NCBI GenBank assembly: GCA_013399895.1
Contig: VXBA01000883.1
Location: 878,189 to 942,188 of the forward strand
Length of the DNA stretch: 64,000 nt
Direction: 5' to 3'
Source of the DNA: Serilophus lunatus
Taxonomy: Eukaryota > Chordata > Aves > Passeriformes > Eurylaimidae
The notes under the pieces were generated by a model, which searched no databases, was not told the origin of the DNA, and was given only the letters and a program-made list of their open reading frames with translations. Positions 27,228-40,000 of this stretch are shown piece after piece. The first letter of the stretch is position 1; every line of letters starts with the position of its first letter. The position numbers and the translations under genes were made by a program.

Positions 27228-28740
27228 TATCTACAGAGAATAAGGTTGGGCCACATAGAGGTCACTGGCGTGACACTCTAAAGTAACTTCCACTGAGGAA
27301 AAGTTGGCATCACATCCTGAAGGGAGGATGTAGCGCTTGGTAAGAGCAAAGTGCTCAAAAAGTGACTCATACTCCTGAAGCTTGAGAACGTAGTCCAGCA
27401 CCTACTTAAGAGAGATGCTCCTTGGAACCTCTTCACAGTTAACATCAAGTCACTGTGTTCTTGCTTGCTTGTGTAGCAAGTAGTCCAGACAACTTCATTG
27501 GGACCAGTGTGACAGAAAATATTACCTTGGGATTGCCTTGTGACCCTCACAGGTCCTCCACAGTTGTCTGTATCCAGGCATCATCATTTGTAGTGCTACC
27601 ACAGTTTACCACTCTTTCAAATTGTTGCATTTCTGTGGAACCACAAATTTCAGAGGTAAAAGGAAAAGCTGTGTACAGCAAATGCTGTCCAGATGGCCCA
27701 GGTTGGCTTTTTGTTCGGAGTTCTCAATAGAAGAGAAACAGGAAACTTATGTTGTTTCAAGAAGGGCTCCTTCTGTCCAAGTTTTTAATTTTGCTTGTAA
27801 AACTGCAGGATAGAAAGGCAAATACTCATTTGAAATGGTTAAATGAATGCCTTAAGCCATAGGAACAGGCAGTTGGCTGAAGCAGCCCTCAAGTGACTCC
27901 TCCATTGAATTCTTCCCTCTTGTTATGGACTAATGTGAGTAGGTGAAACTCGGGAAGTACTTCAAGTGTTGGCAGGCAGACCAACAATAGCCCTTTAGGG
28001 ATACTTTGGTAATGACATCTAAACTCAAGGGCTGGGTAACTGACAGATTTGGCTTCCCTAAGCGTGGATGTGTTTTTAGAAAGAGATTCAGATGGGCTGT
28101 TATTTCAGGATCCACTTTAGCAAAACTTGCAACTGCTAAAGTGATCTTAATGCAAATGAGTCACATTCCTACCTGTGTTGTAGTGGCAAAGGATGCCTTC
28201 TGCATGCGTGACAACAGTGGGTTTACAAATAAGGATTCTTACCACCTTAAAGAGCTCTCAGCTCAATAAGTGATCCATAACCATGTCATGGTAGAAGAGA
28301 GGACCCTCAAACACCCATGTGTGTGTCACATCCTCTACATTTATTCATGCCAGGGAACCCTTCTTCACTCTCTTGGATCAATCTGTTCTGTGATTAACCA
28401 AGAAACGTCTCATCTGTATGGGAGTAATCACAAACACTGTGAAAGGATAAAAGCCATTGTGGTGGTGTCGAACTGATGGCAAGAAAATTTAGAGTGGTTG
28501 CCAGAATTGTAATCATCTCAGTCATTTCAAAAGAGTTTAAAGTAGTTGTTAAAAAGAAAGTGTCTCAGCATCCTGGGAAATAGAGGCATTCTTGGCCCTC
28601 AGTCAGGCATTCTTCAGAGCTAGTGACACATTTATGTGATTATAATGACAAATGACTTTTCTGTCCCCCTCTGCTTGTATAATACATACAGTGTGTGCTT
28701 GCTTTTTAGACTGGAAAGAATAAGGGAGATTGGAATATTT
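27228..28740 (-). pseudogene. Possible old pseudogene, parent unknown
   Basis: Read on the minus strand from high to low coordinate, this region gives a chain of protein-like stretches that alternate between frames and are broken by stop codons. The clearest is about 53 codons at 27386-27228. It runs from VLDYVLKLQEY through FEHFALTKRYILPS to ending residues QPYSL and a TAG stop, with a TAG just before it. Another lies at about 27930-28136 and includes KVDPEITAHLNLF and KPNLSVTQPLSLD. Further stretches lie at about 27450-27660 (GNPKVIFSVTLVPM) and 28280-28740. Several frame changes and at least six stops mean no product can be made. I recognise no domain. Plus-strand frames are also fairly open here, so a merely stop-poor non-coding region is a real alternative. 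It could equally be an old transposon gene. Confidence 0.3.
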
Positions 28741-28778
28741 ACATCTCAAATATGAGAAATAGTAAAATTTCCTCATTA

Positions 28779-28846
28779 ATTAAAAAAACACAAAAAAACC
28801 CTCACAAAAAAACCCCAAAACCAACACCAAAGGCCAGAAAAACAAA
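28779..28846 (+). repeat. A/C-rich low-complexity patch
   Basis: Runs of A5-A7 separated by CAC, CCC and CCAACACC. G is almost absent until GGCC near the end. It sits directly beside the upstream end of the possible pseudogene. Confidence 0.7.
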
Positions 28847-31800
28847 TTACAATTTTAACTTTTAATTTCAAAGGTGTAAGTCTCAGGAAGCACTTTGCAT
28901 CAGACTTGAGCAAATGTAGCTATTTGATTTCTTGGCCAACCTAGAACATATCAATTCCTGTTTGAGCTATTACATGTCTGTTTTCTGCTGATTTTGTCAG
29001 TCTACTCAAAGGACAGGTAAAGCTATTCTGAAGCCGGGTGATACAGATCCAACACCTGCCATCAGCTAAACTGGTGCAAATCATATTTGGTCAAATATAT
29101 GCCAGATGGAAAGAAACTGAGAGCAGGATTTGGCCCATTGTAGTTCACAAGTACAGCGCAATGTTTCACATCAGATCTCTTGATACTCGTGCTGACTCTG
29201 CTGGCAGTGCTAATGAAATTATGAGTTGAAGTCACTACTGGAATTAGTAATCTGGTTAGGTTTCCTATGATGTATCCATTTCACAAAAGAGTTTTACACT
29301 TTCAAAGTAAAGAGACCAACAGTTCAGTTAAGTGTTTGATAGCTCCAGCTACCCTCTAAAATTTGTTCAAAGAGTCTAATAGGAAAGAAAAAAAAAGCTG
29401 AAACTGAAGGGTTCTGCAATATATAAATTGATATTTTGATTTATGGAGTTGGCAGTCTGTCTCTACCAATTAAAAACATGCACAGGGTTTTTTCATTTTC
29501 TCCAAACAAATGTGTTATTGCTTAGCTGGTCTGTTTTGTCAGTGTGTGCCAAGCCCTGGCTCTGCCACAGCCAGAGAACTTGCCTTTGCACCTGTCAAGG
29601 CCCAATCTGGGAAGTGGTGCATGATAAAAAGTCAAAGTGACAGTCCAAAATTTTTCACACATCAACTTTTAAATGCTTGAAGAGACTTTTCTTTCATGTT
29701 TTAAGTCTACAGTTTCAATTGAAAAAGCCTTATTCTCTACACCGAACAATTTTCAGCAACAAAATTAAAGATATTGTAAGTTTGTCAGTAGACCCTGGCA
29801 TTCAAAGGCTGAAATTCCTTAGAGTAAGGCATATTGAAAAGTTGTATCACTTGGATATTTTCCATTAGATTTATATTGTAAGAGATGGATTAATCTTTCA
29901 GAGATCAAATGATCTGGAAATAAAGATGTCATCACTGGATTTCTATTTCTTTTTATTAAATGTGCCAGCCTGGATGCGGCCATGGGCAAATCTACCTCAG
30001 CTGCCCCTGCTGGAGAGGAGGGACACTCAATCCCAGAGGAGCCAGCCAACCTCAGCTGCTATGGGATTCTGTGCATTCAACAAGATTTACACTCCATTTA
30101 TACTTGATCAGTGGACTGAATAAAATGAATACTCCAGCATAACTTTATCCTTAAACTAGGTATTACAGGTTTATGAGTTAATATAAATAAATGCAATAGG
30201 AAGAATGATTCATCTTCACCCCCTGAGAAACTGTAATAACTTACTGTAGATAGACTGTCAGTATAAACTATTTACCATATTGGTACCTAGATCTTAGCAC
30301 TTATCTTTATTAATTCCCTCTGCAGCAAAGAAACAAACCCTGAAATTTTAAAATGGCACTTTGCTTAGTATCAGAATTAAGTTTCTGTTCCTTTAGGTGG
30401 AAATAATTGGTTTTATGATACTCAGAAGTGAATAAGAACAGAATCATTTTGCTCTCAGGAAATGTATCTTGTTTTTATCATCAGAACAGTGAGAACTGAG
30501 AAAGAATAATCTCCATTGTCAAAAATATTTCTATATACATAAGAATGTAGTGTTAATTAACAATGGTAAAATTAGATGAATTTTATACTACTAATGTGCT
30601 AGTCATTTTGGTAGTACTCAGACAATACATGCTGAGAAAAAATATGTTCTTAAATGCTGCCTATTAAATGAGCCAAATAAATGAAATCATTGTTATATTG
30701 CAAAAAATTGCTCATGTCAAGGGCATGGAGAGATAATACAACAAACGGTCAAGAAGAACTGACTGCATTTTTAGATGCCAAAGTAACTTTTATGTGTGAA
30801 GTTACAAATTCTAATGGGAATTGCTGCAAACCCCCTTCAGTCTGAGTTCTGCTGAAGTTTTGATCATAAAACCTTTTCCAATGTAAGTTAAAATGGTGAT
30901 TTTTCCCTCTTCTCGACAATAGCATACGATTAGGCACAATTTGTGACTAACACCTACAGTGACTCCTTGTTGAATGGATTTTTCATACAAACATAGAAAA
31001 TAATTTAAAAAGAATAGTGTTTTCAGTAAACTGTGGTGAATTCCCATTAAACACTCCAGGAAAGCCTTTTTCTTTGTTTGGCTGCATGACTTTCCATTCA
31101 AATTCTGGCTTGTGTCTTTTGCTGTCAGTACAAGTCTTGAAAAAAGTATTAATTTTATTTAAGCAGCACTATTGAAAACCCAAAGCAACATTATTTCATA
31201 TATGGCAAAACTAACCTTTATTATATTTGTAATAAACATCAATTGTGTAAAATATGTTTGTATAGAATATGCTCCCTATTAATTTATCCTCCAATTCCTG
31301 CAGAACCAAGGGTATTCAATAAGCCTGGTTCCTAGTCTTTGTCTTGCAGGTAAAAAAAGAAGTGGTATGGAAGGCTACATGCATATGAGGAAATTTTGTT
31401 TAATTTTTGCTATTTTTATAGCCTTTTAAACCGAAAATTATTCTTGTGTTCATCATCCAGGTTTTTAAGACAAATATCCTCCTCTGCTTATAGTGCTGTT
31501 ACACTACTCCTCTTGAATAGCATCTCTTTTCTCTGTCCAAAAAGAAATTTCATTTATATCAGTACATTGATTTTTTTGTTGCTTTTTGAACTATTCTATT
31601 GATAATAGCTCAAATCTATGTTCCTCCATATACAGAAGATATGCAAAAGGGGTACAAAATCTATTCCGCTGCTTTTTATCTATAAAGCAATAAATACTTG
31701 AGTAAAATAATTGTGATGTCTATTTTTCTGTGGACTGTGGGATAGCAGCAATCTGTGGTGGATTCAATGTCCTGGAATAATCTCTTCCAGGTGAATGGTG

Positions 31801-32849
31801 TTGGAGGTGGAAAGAAAGAACTGAGAGTCCTGCAAGAGAATACATCAAATAAAAGAGCAGGTTCTGCTGGAGAGAAGCAGATATGACATTATGAAATGTT
31901 GCTTTAAAGGTTGAAAAAATCCTACATAGAGAGTTTCCTGAGCATAAGGTAACTTTCAAATGTGATTGGATTCACTAATTAATTGTCCTGATATTCTGCA
32001 GATATTCCACCTTTACCTGCGGAAGCATGTCTAGGAATCCACAGGCTTTCAGAGTAAGCTGGAGTTGGCTTAAGACTCAGCATAGTTAAAAAAAAAAATG
32101 CCAAAAATAAAATCAAAATGCTCTATGCTTCCTTTTTGGGTGTACCCACACTTTTCTGTCTTGATCGCAGAGAAACTGGGCTTTGCTGGTAATGACATAC
32201 CCAGAATTAATGGGGTTTTACTGGGTGGTCTTTATTATGTTTACATTAGGTTTGAAACATTCACGTTCAGTTTCCTGTGGTTACTTCAGTTAGATGGACA
32301 AAAGAATTATTTGTGAGCTTTATTTCAGACACAGCAGGAATACTGTGAGAACAGTTATTCTTACAAGATTTTAACCTAAAAATGGTAGAATTGTGTCAGA
32401 GGACAATCTCTCGCGAATTCCAGTGTGATTCATTACACTTTCGAGCTTTATCTCATTATTGATTCTGAAACCAAATTTGAGCTTTGTCTAATCTTTATTC
32501 AGATAGACAAAAACCAAATTAATGAATTAACAGAAGCGTTACTACATATCTGAGATAAGCATAATAACACTTCTGTATTTTGAGATTTGTTTCAGAAAGG
32601 TTTTATATATGTAGGAGTTGAAAACATTAGGGATCATGAAGCTCCTAATTAGGCATCAGTATTCTTCTCACTCATTCTAGTAAGAGCCAGAGGAGGATGT
32701 TCTGTAAGTAAACAGAAAAGTCTACCTATGAGAACAGGATATCATAGTAGGACAGTTTGACCACTCAGAAGTGGGGTTCAGAACACTCTTTATAGGTCCA
32801 TGTCATGAGAGAACGTTGGGCAGGGGGCTCAGGATCCAGCAAAATTGGA

Positions 32850-32861
32850 TTTTTTTTTTTT
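32850..32861 (+). repeat. T12 homopolymer
   Basis: Twelve T followed by ATTATTTTG. Confidence 0.8.
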
Positions 32862-35800
32862 ATTATTTTGAGGAAAAATAGGCCTGTAGTCCTTGCAGAT
32901 GTAACTTGGCCACAGCAAATCTAACTTATGCAAATGGTAGGCAGTCCTGATTTATATTAGAAAGGTACTTTGACCATTTTTCAATTGTAACTCCCCAGAG
33001 TTTACATGTCTGCTACAGTATGCCCCTCCTAGTGGTTAGACCTTCCATAATTCTGTAATAAACATAAGTACTAAAGCTAATAAGTTGAAGCACAGAATTG
33101 TTGAGTGGCAGAGCATTTGCAAAGTGCAGATTTGCTTGAACTGTGGAGCCCATTCTGAAATGACCTGTGTGGCACACTGAGTTCATTAGGTTGTTATGTC
33201 AGTCCTGGTAACAAAGTAGATTTGTGTGAAGATGAGTTTAATAGGGAAGGGAACAGGTCTTTTCTAGATTTTACTAATCAGCACATTAATTTTTCTGTTG
33301 CTTCCTACAATTAATTAAAATGTTTATGTAACTCAGTAATTAAATCTGGAGCATCTGATTGTCTTTTGGCACTTAACATTAATTTCTGTGGGGCTAAGCC
33401 ACTAGAGGCTGTATATATGTGATCATAAATTATATGTGAAGGCCAGAGAGAGAATTTTATGCCTCTGTGGTCTAATTATTTTTAGGTAATCCATGATGCA
33501 TTTTTTTCTCTCTTCCCAGTCAGTATCTAAATCCGCAATAAAATAGAGATTTAGATCTCCACTTCTGCTGGTTCTAGCAGGAAAATTATGTCCAGTGAGT
33601 AATAAATGTTTCATGTTTGCAACACTTTCTTACTATTCCATCTTTTTCTTAGAACAGGTGGCCGTATCATCCATTCTCATTAAAGACAGTTCTAAATGTA
33701 AAATATAAAATGTACAGTGCTGTATGCTGAAGAATCATTCAAATCTAATGGAAGTAATGAAAAACTTTATAGAACCATTCTGGACAAATTTGTACTTAGT
33801 CTTAATCAGACTCCTTCTTCTGAGAAGGTTGTATCCAACCTGTAGAAATCAGTGTTATTTGTGTACATGCTTGACACATGTGGGAGCTCGACTGAGTGCA
33901 GCTTTCTGAAGGCCTTTTTATCATAGACCTCTAGACATGGAGAAGGCTATATCTCACTACTTTTTATCATTATTTTCACAACAGAATATTTTTATCCTAT
34001 TATTGCACTCAAACTTCATCTTATCACCTTATAAAGAGACATAGTTCAAGTTAAGAGACATCAGGTTGCCAACTTTTCAGAGGTAGTTTTTATTAAAATT
34101 ATTTTTATCTACAGAGCTTAAAATTATTCCTATGGTAATTTGCAAATACAGTTAAGGAATAGCTTGTCAAAAATTATTTATTCATCTAATGATAGATGTG
34201 AAGGTCTTCTGGGATTTTAGAAAGTGCCTGAGCAAGTTGGAACTAATGAAGTTTAAGCATCTAATACGTTTAGCTTATCTTAAAAATCCTGTGAGATGCT
34301 GATATAAAGCGTTTTAGACCCAACCACATTTTCAAAAGTGCCTTAGAGACACTTAATTGATTAAATTAGAAATAAACCACCCACCCTAGCAGTTAAAACC
34401 CCGAATATAAATATGCAGAGAAGTATTGTTGCATTTGAAAAAGTTTGAGCTTGGAAATGAAACAAGGCTTGTAGGAAGAAGTGGCTATTACCACTGAAAA
34501 CCAGAACACTTTTCCAATCCTTTTTTTAAATTTTTGTAGTGTCTGACAGCCTGTTTGCCCTTTCCAGTGCTATCAAATAGTATTAAAATGTATTGCTGCC
34601 CTGAGAAAATCTTGCACTTCAACATGAATATCAACCTGTTAGTTATTAAACCAGGAGAGATTTAAAAATGTCCCCTACTTTGTACTTAAAGAAAAAGCTC
34701 TAAAGCATGACAAGACAAAGCAGGAGTTCACCTTGGGATTGTGTGCAGTGACAGTAACAGTAAGTACTTCTTTAAGAAGTTGTTCATCTTCCAAGAACTA
34801 ACTTTTCTGTCTGAAAGAGAGATCACAAGAGCTACTTATGCCTCCAAGTAGCACAGTAGCAAAACCAAACCTCAAATATTATTCTATAGAGACAGAAACT
34901 GCAGCTCTTCACTATTCATGATGAAGGCAGCCAAAGCCCCTTGGGTTTTATGGGAATGCAATCAGCTATCCTCAGGCAACCCTGTGTCTAGAGACACAAT
35001 CCAAGCAATATCATGTGCTGTACTTTGCTTAGGTTCTTATGTGTTCAGGCCAAACTGGCATTTGTGTTACATGATACTTTGAAATTCCAGGTCCAATGAT
35101 CTCCTAAGTGTGGCTGGGCAGACCAAAGCCAAGAGTTCAAACTGAGTGCAACTCCACATTCTCATCAAAGCCGCAATGTTGGATGTGACACACTGGATTC
35201 AAGACCGTGCCAAAATTTTAATTTCCTGTTGTGCAATTTTTGTAAGCAAAATGTGAGTGTCTGCTATGGCTTTGCAGAAAAATCCATAAGATTGACCCTG
35301 CATAAGGCAGTGAGATGCCCTGGTGCTATAAATCATCTCTTGAGATCCCTGCATTTCTATTTACAGGGACTAAGTTCCTGACTAAGTTGCCTCTTTTGAA
35401 TGCCAAAAGGTAGACTGAATTTGCTCACTTTCGGCTTGAATGGGAATGCAAGAGGCTCATTTGGTGAAGGAATGGAAAGATATGTACTGGTGTGGCTCTG
35501 TAAGATTATTTTAGGTTGTACTAGCTAATAACAACTTGTATCTTTTGTTTGCATTTGCCACATCTCTTCACAGTCTGCTCACTCTGGCTGAAATTGTCCA
35601 TTTCTACCTGGTCCATTTGTACCAGGTTTTGAATATTTTGTCTTATTGTCCTGAAGGAGAGCTTGCCAGTTATGTCATTTCAATAAGTTGCACATGCTTT
35701 GCTATATTTTTACCTTCTGTTCCTTTGCTTTTGAAGGCTTAGCTGGGGAGTGAGAGCTGCCAAAATTGCAACTGTGCAGTATTTCCTGGCCTGGCAAGTT

Positions 35801-38800
35801 TCACATTTCTGCCTTGCTGACAATGCCATGAATTGCTGCTTGATAATGCGATTGTTGCTTTTTAAGCCTTTCCCACACCTGTCTTTGTTCATCTGCAGAG
35901 ATTTCATGTTCTCTTTTAAATAACTAAAATGGAAGCATTTCCAAAATATTAGAAGGAAACATGCCCACAAAATCTGCTTTCCTTGATATTGCTAAAGAAC
36001 AGGACAATTAAAAGGAGCTTTTATTGGAATTGATCAAAGCCCTTTACACAAGGGAAAAGAAACATAATATGTGTATGCAGTCCAGAGCTCAAATTAGGCC
36101 TGAGCTTAAAAGCATCTGTAAACTCAAAATCTGGTGATTTAGGTCTCATCCCTTCTCTCCCACAGGGAAGAGTCTTTCAAAACCCTACACTTCAATCACA
36201 GAGTTGAAACACCAGAGCTCTGTGACTTGTATCTGTCTCCTAAGGATATACAGATATACTTGCACTCATAAATATTTTTCCAGATACAAATAATTTTTCC
36301 ACCTTAGGAACTTAGTAAGAAAGAACATTGAGACTTGTCATTTGATTGCCAAACTTGCAAGTTGATTTACTATAGACAATTATAAACTATTTTTCCCTGT
36401 TGTTCCATTGCTGCATTGGGTGACTTGAAGAAATCACTGATAATAGCAACATACATCTATAAGTCTCCAGAGCACCTTCTGAGGGAGCAGATGTCTGCTG
36501 TGGAGAGCTTTGGACCTCAAAATATATGGCAGTAATTAAATTACTGCTAATTAATCCAAAGGCTCAAACACGAATGAGCAAAAATAGGAAACATGAAAAA
36601 ATAGATACACCTTTCCTGTAACTTTTTATGTTTTCTATCTCATAATTGCCTAACCTGCACTGAGAATTGCTTTCTGTCACGTGTCCCATCTCATTTGAAT
36701 TTGTTATTCTTGGATTTCTTTCCTTTTGGGCAATTTTGTTTGTAGTTGCTGTTTGTTTACAGGATTGGAAATGAAAAAAAAAATTCACTGGCTGTCATAA
36801 AATAATTTACCTGAGAGAAAACAATAACACCACTGAGGCAACTGCACAGTTACATTTCTTGGTAAATATGTGCTTTTTACTGATTGCTTTTGTTTTCACA
36901 ATTCCTCTCTTGCAGCCCTTGACCACTTTTAATTCCCAAGGATAAATTCCTCTTGTTCCAAAGCAGGCTACATCAGTTAGATTTATAAAATGGTTGTATT
37001 AGCAGTGAGTAATATCATAGAATAAAGAGAAATCAACAATCAATAATGGCAATGATCTGTCATTAAAAAAATAATTTTAAAATGGCAACAACATTTTTTC
37101 TCCAAATCTTGAAACTATGAATACAGATTTTGAAAAGCAAGCAACTGAATTCAGTTTGTATGGGGCATATTTTAATGACATCTGTGAAGGCAGTGTAAGT
37201 TTTGTTTCTTTCCATATTTTAAAAAGCTTCTGTTTGTCTTAACTGTGCTGGATAGCGATTTTATTCTTCTGGTCTCAATTTTCTACAAGTTCTACCTCTT
37301 GATTTATAATGTGTTATCATCCATTGCACTATTTTGGTGATTTAATAGGTATTCTTTTCTCATTACTTCATGGATATTTTGTCTCTACGATGAAGGTTTA
37401 AAAATGAGTAGGTTTCCTTTATTATTATTTTGTAGCACTAGGAAAAATAATGGCATTGTAACTTGCTCTCACTCATGCTATTCTGTTAAATTCACACCAA
37501 AACAATCAATCTGTTTTGTAATTGTTTCTGGCTTCCTGGATTGGTTCTTTAACAGCACTGGGATTTAGACTCTATTTTGCTTGCACATAAGAAATACAGT
37601 AGGGTGATTGGTTTTACCTCAACTATCACTTTTTTACCTCTAGGAGGAATTAGTCTTTATCTCTCAAGGTAAAGAGTAATATAGATTTCCTAGCACATTG
37701 GATGGAACCCTTTTGATTTAGGAAATTATCTTCTGGAATAGCACCAGTCTTTTAAGATACACATTTTATATTGTATCCTGCATGTTAATGCAACATTTTT
37801 CTCTAGGTAGAAACTATAAATTGCTATTAGGAACCCAAGCATCCTTTACTTTTTCTGGTTTTATAGTCTGTAAAAAAGTGTAATTTATATCCCTTCTCAT
37901 GCTTTATCTGTTAACTTACTGAGCATTCAAGATCACTTCATATCACTTTTCAGTGAATCAGAGAAAGGTAACTCCAACTTTTTTTTACAGTTTTTTTTCA
38001 AATGCAAGAAACATATTTGGGAAATCTTTAGTTTTTGCTTATGAAACAGATACAGATTATATTTCTTCTGTTGTTCTTTCTCATATTAGATATTTTTGTA
38101 TAATAGCTTTTGTATTTGAGGATGACAAATTGTAACTTATATAAATGTAATACAGAAGATGTGCCAAATTTTCAGTGGCAAACTGCAGAGAAGCACACAG
38201 CCTAAAAGGCGAAATATATTGTTTGGAAGCTAGCAAGGACTGTTGGATAATGCTAATCCTTTTATGTTAACATTTTTGGTGGAAATCAAACTCTTTAGGT
38301 TAAACCGGGTTCTCAGCTTGCTCACTCATCCACAGGTTTCTCAGGCTTTTGTTTTATTTACAACACCCTAGGAATCAGGAAAATTAAACTCTCAAAGCTG
38401 TCTTATTATTCCTTGCTGAAACAAAACCAGTAGAGACTATAAATATTAATCAGTTATTTAAGGAGAAAATAAGATTTCATGTCCCCCTCAAAAATCACTT
38501 TCCTTGGCAGCAAAGAAATGGTGCCATCTCCCAAGATTGTAGAAGTGTCCGAAACAGGAATATGAATTTTTCTTATTGACCTCTCTCCATAGCAGAGCAG
38601 CATGGTTTACATATGGGAACACAGTTGGTGCTGTATTCCACTGGCCAGTAANATGGATGGATTTCAGGGTTGCCAGAAGGATATCTGAGGCCTTTTTGAG
38701 TATCTCTCTGAATAACACTGCTCCAAGCCTTTTCCTTTTTCCTTCTGCACATTGTCTTTTAAAAATGCATCCTGGTCTGAAAATAACAGATTTTGGTTTT

Positions 38801-38884
38801 GCAAATTTAGACAGTAATTTTTTTTTCTCAGTTCGTGTGGTATCATCACATCTCTACTGTTTTTATTCTTCAAAGTAGACATTT

Positions 38885-39020
38885 TTAAAATGAAGCTTAA
38901 AAATAAAATCTGGCTGCAGCGAGGGAGGGATTATCACACATTAATTTGATATGCTCGCTCTGGGTGGTTTTATTGCTTTTCACAACAATTTAAAATTTAA
39001 GTATTCATAACCCATTTTAG
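38885..39020. other. Candidate conserved non-coding element
   Basis: A+T-rich core with several homeodomain-type ATTA/TAAT words (for example CACATTAATTTGATATGC) next to GGCTGCAGCGAGGGAGGG. There is no open frame and no repeat similarity. The judgement comes from texture alone; conservation cannot be seen in one sequence. Confidence 0.2.
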
Positions 39021-39649
39021 AAATTATCATCAGAGGATATTAGTCTTACCCATGAAGGACAGATGATACACATTTTTACAGCTTATTAGGCTTCGAGATT
39101 TACCCTGAACACATACACGAAGTCTGCTTGAAATATTGGCCTCCTACACAGCTACATGTAAATTTCTGGGAAGATGGTCCCACTGGGGTTCCTGTTTTGT
39201 ACCCTGCAACTATGAAGATTCAGTGTGCCAGTGAGGATGCTAACGACAGCTAAGAGTGCCGAAACTTTTGGTTTTCATGGCAACCGCACAATCTGTTGTA
39301 CAATAACTACTGCTTTGTCACTTGTTTCAAGTTGAGCCTTGAAAACAGTTGGCAATAGAAAAACATCTTTTTATGCCTTCTCTCTACTGAGTCTGATATT
39401 CTTGGCTGATGTGTTTTGTTAGCACACAAGATACATCTCCCCCCATGAAGAGAATTGGCAGGGGGCTTTCAGCGATGTTAATGGCTGTGAGATCAGCCTG
39501 CCGTTCATGGCACTGTGATAAGGAGAGTTTCCTTCAGAGGAATGCTGATCTGATCCTCAGCTTGGATCTTCACCTCCAAGTTGTCAGCTGAAGCTCAAGA
39601 AGGTTACAGTCAGAAGTGATGAAAGGTGTAATGTCAGCAAACAAAAGTA

Positions 39650-40000
39650 CCCATTGTCTGCAGGAATTCAATTAGCAGCTCGGGGGGGCTGAACACAGGC
39701 AGCTGTGGGGGGAGGCATTAGGGGGAGAAGAGGCATTTCACAAAGATCCCTCTGAAAAGTCTGTTATCTCTCCCAATTGCTCTGGACTACAGTCCCAGAA
39801 TGGTGCCACGGCAGAAGATCTTGATGTTAATGGCTAAAAACCCCAGTCTGTTATCCCAAAAATAATGTTAATTTATATAGATATGTGTAAAATAGCTGAC
39901 TTTCATCTGCTATTCCAAATGGCAATAAGATCTGAGCTTCTGCCTGCTGAAAGCCATGAAAATGACCCAATAACCTTTGATAGGCTTCACATCAGAGCCA
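39650..40000. other. Candidate conserved non-coding element
   Basis: A short G-rich patch (two G7-type runs around 39685-39735) is followed by an A+T-rich stretch with AATTTATATAGATATGTG and AATGGCAATAAGATCTG. The mixture is unlike the surrounding slowly varying sequence. No coding or repeat signature was found. An unrecognised ancient repeat is an alternative. Confidence 0.2.

Noticed and set aside
37014..37026. ATCATAGAATA resembling a minus-strand CR1 3' end
   Set aside because: The following bases do not continue with any CR1 tail; chance match.
38652..38652. Single ambiguous base N
   Set aside because: An isolated base-call uncertainty, not a gap or feature.
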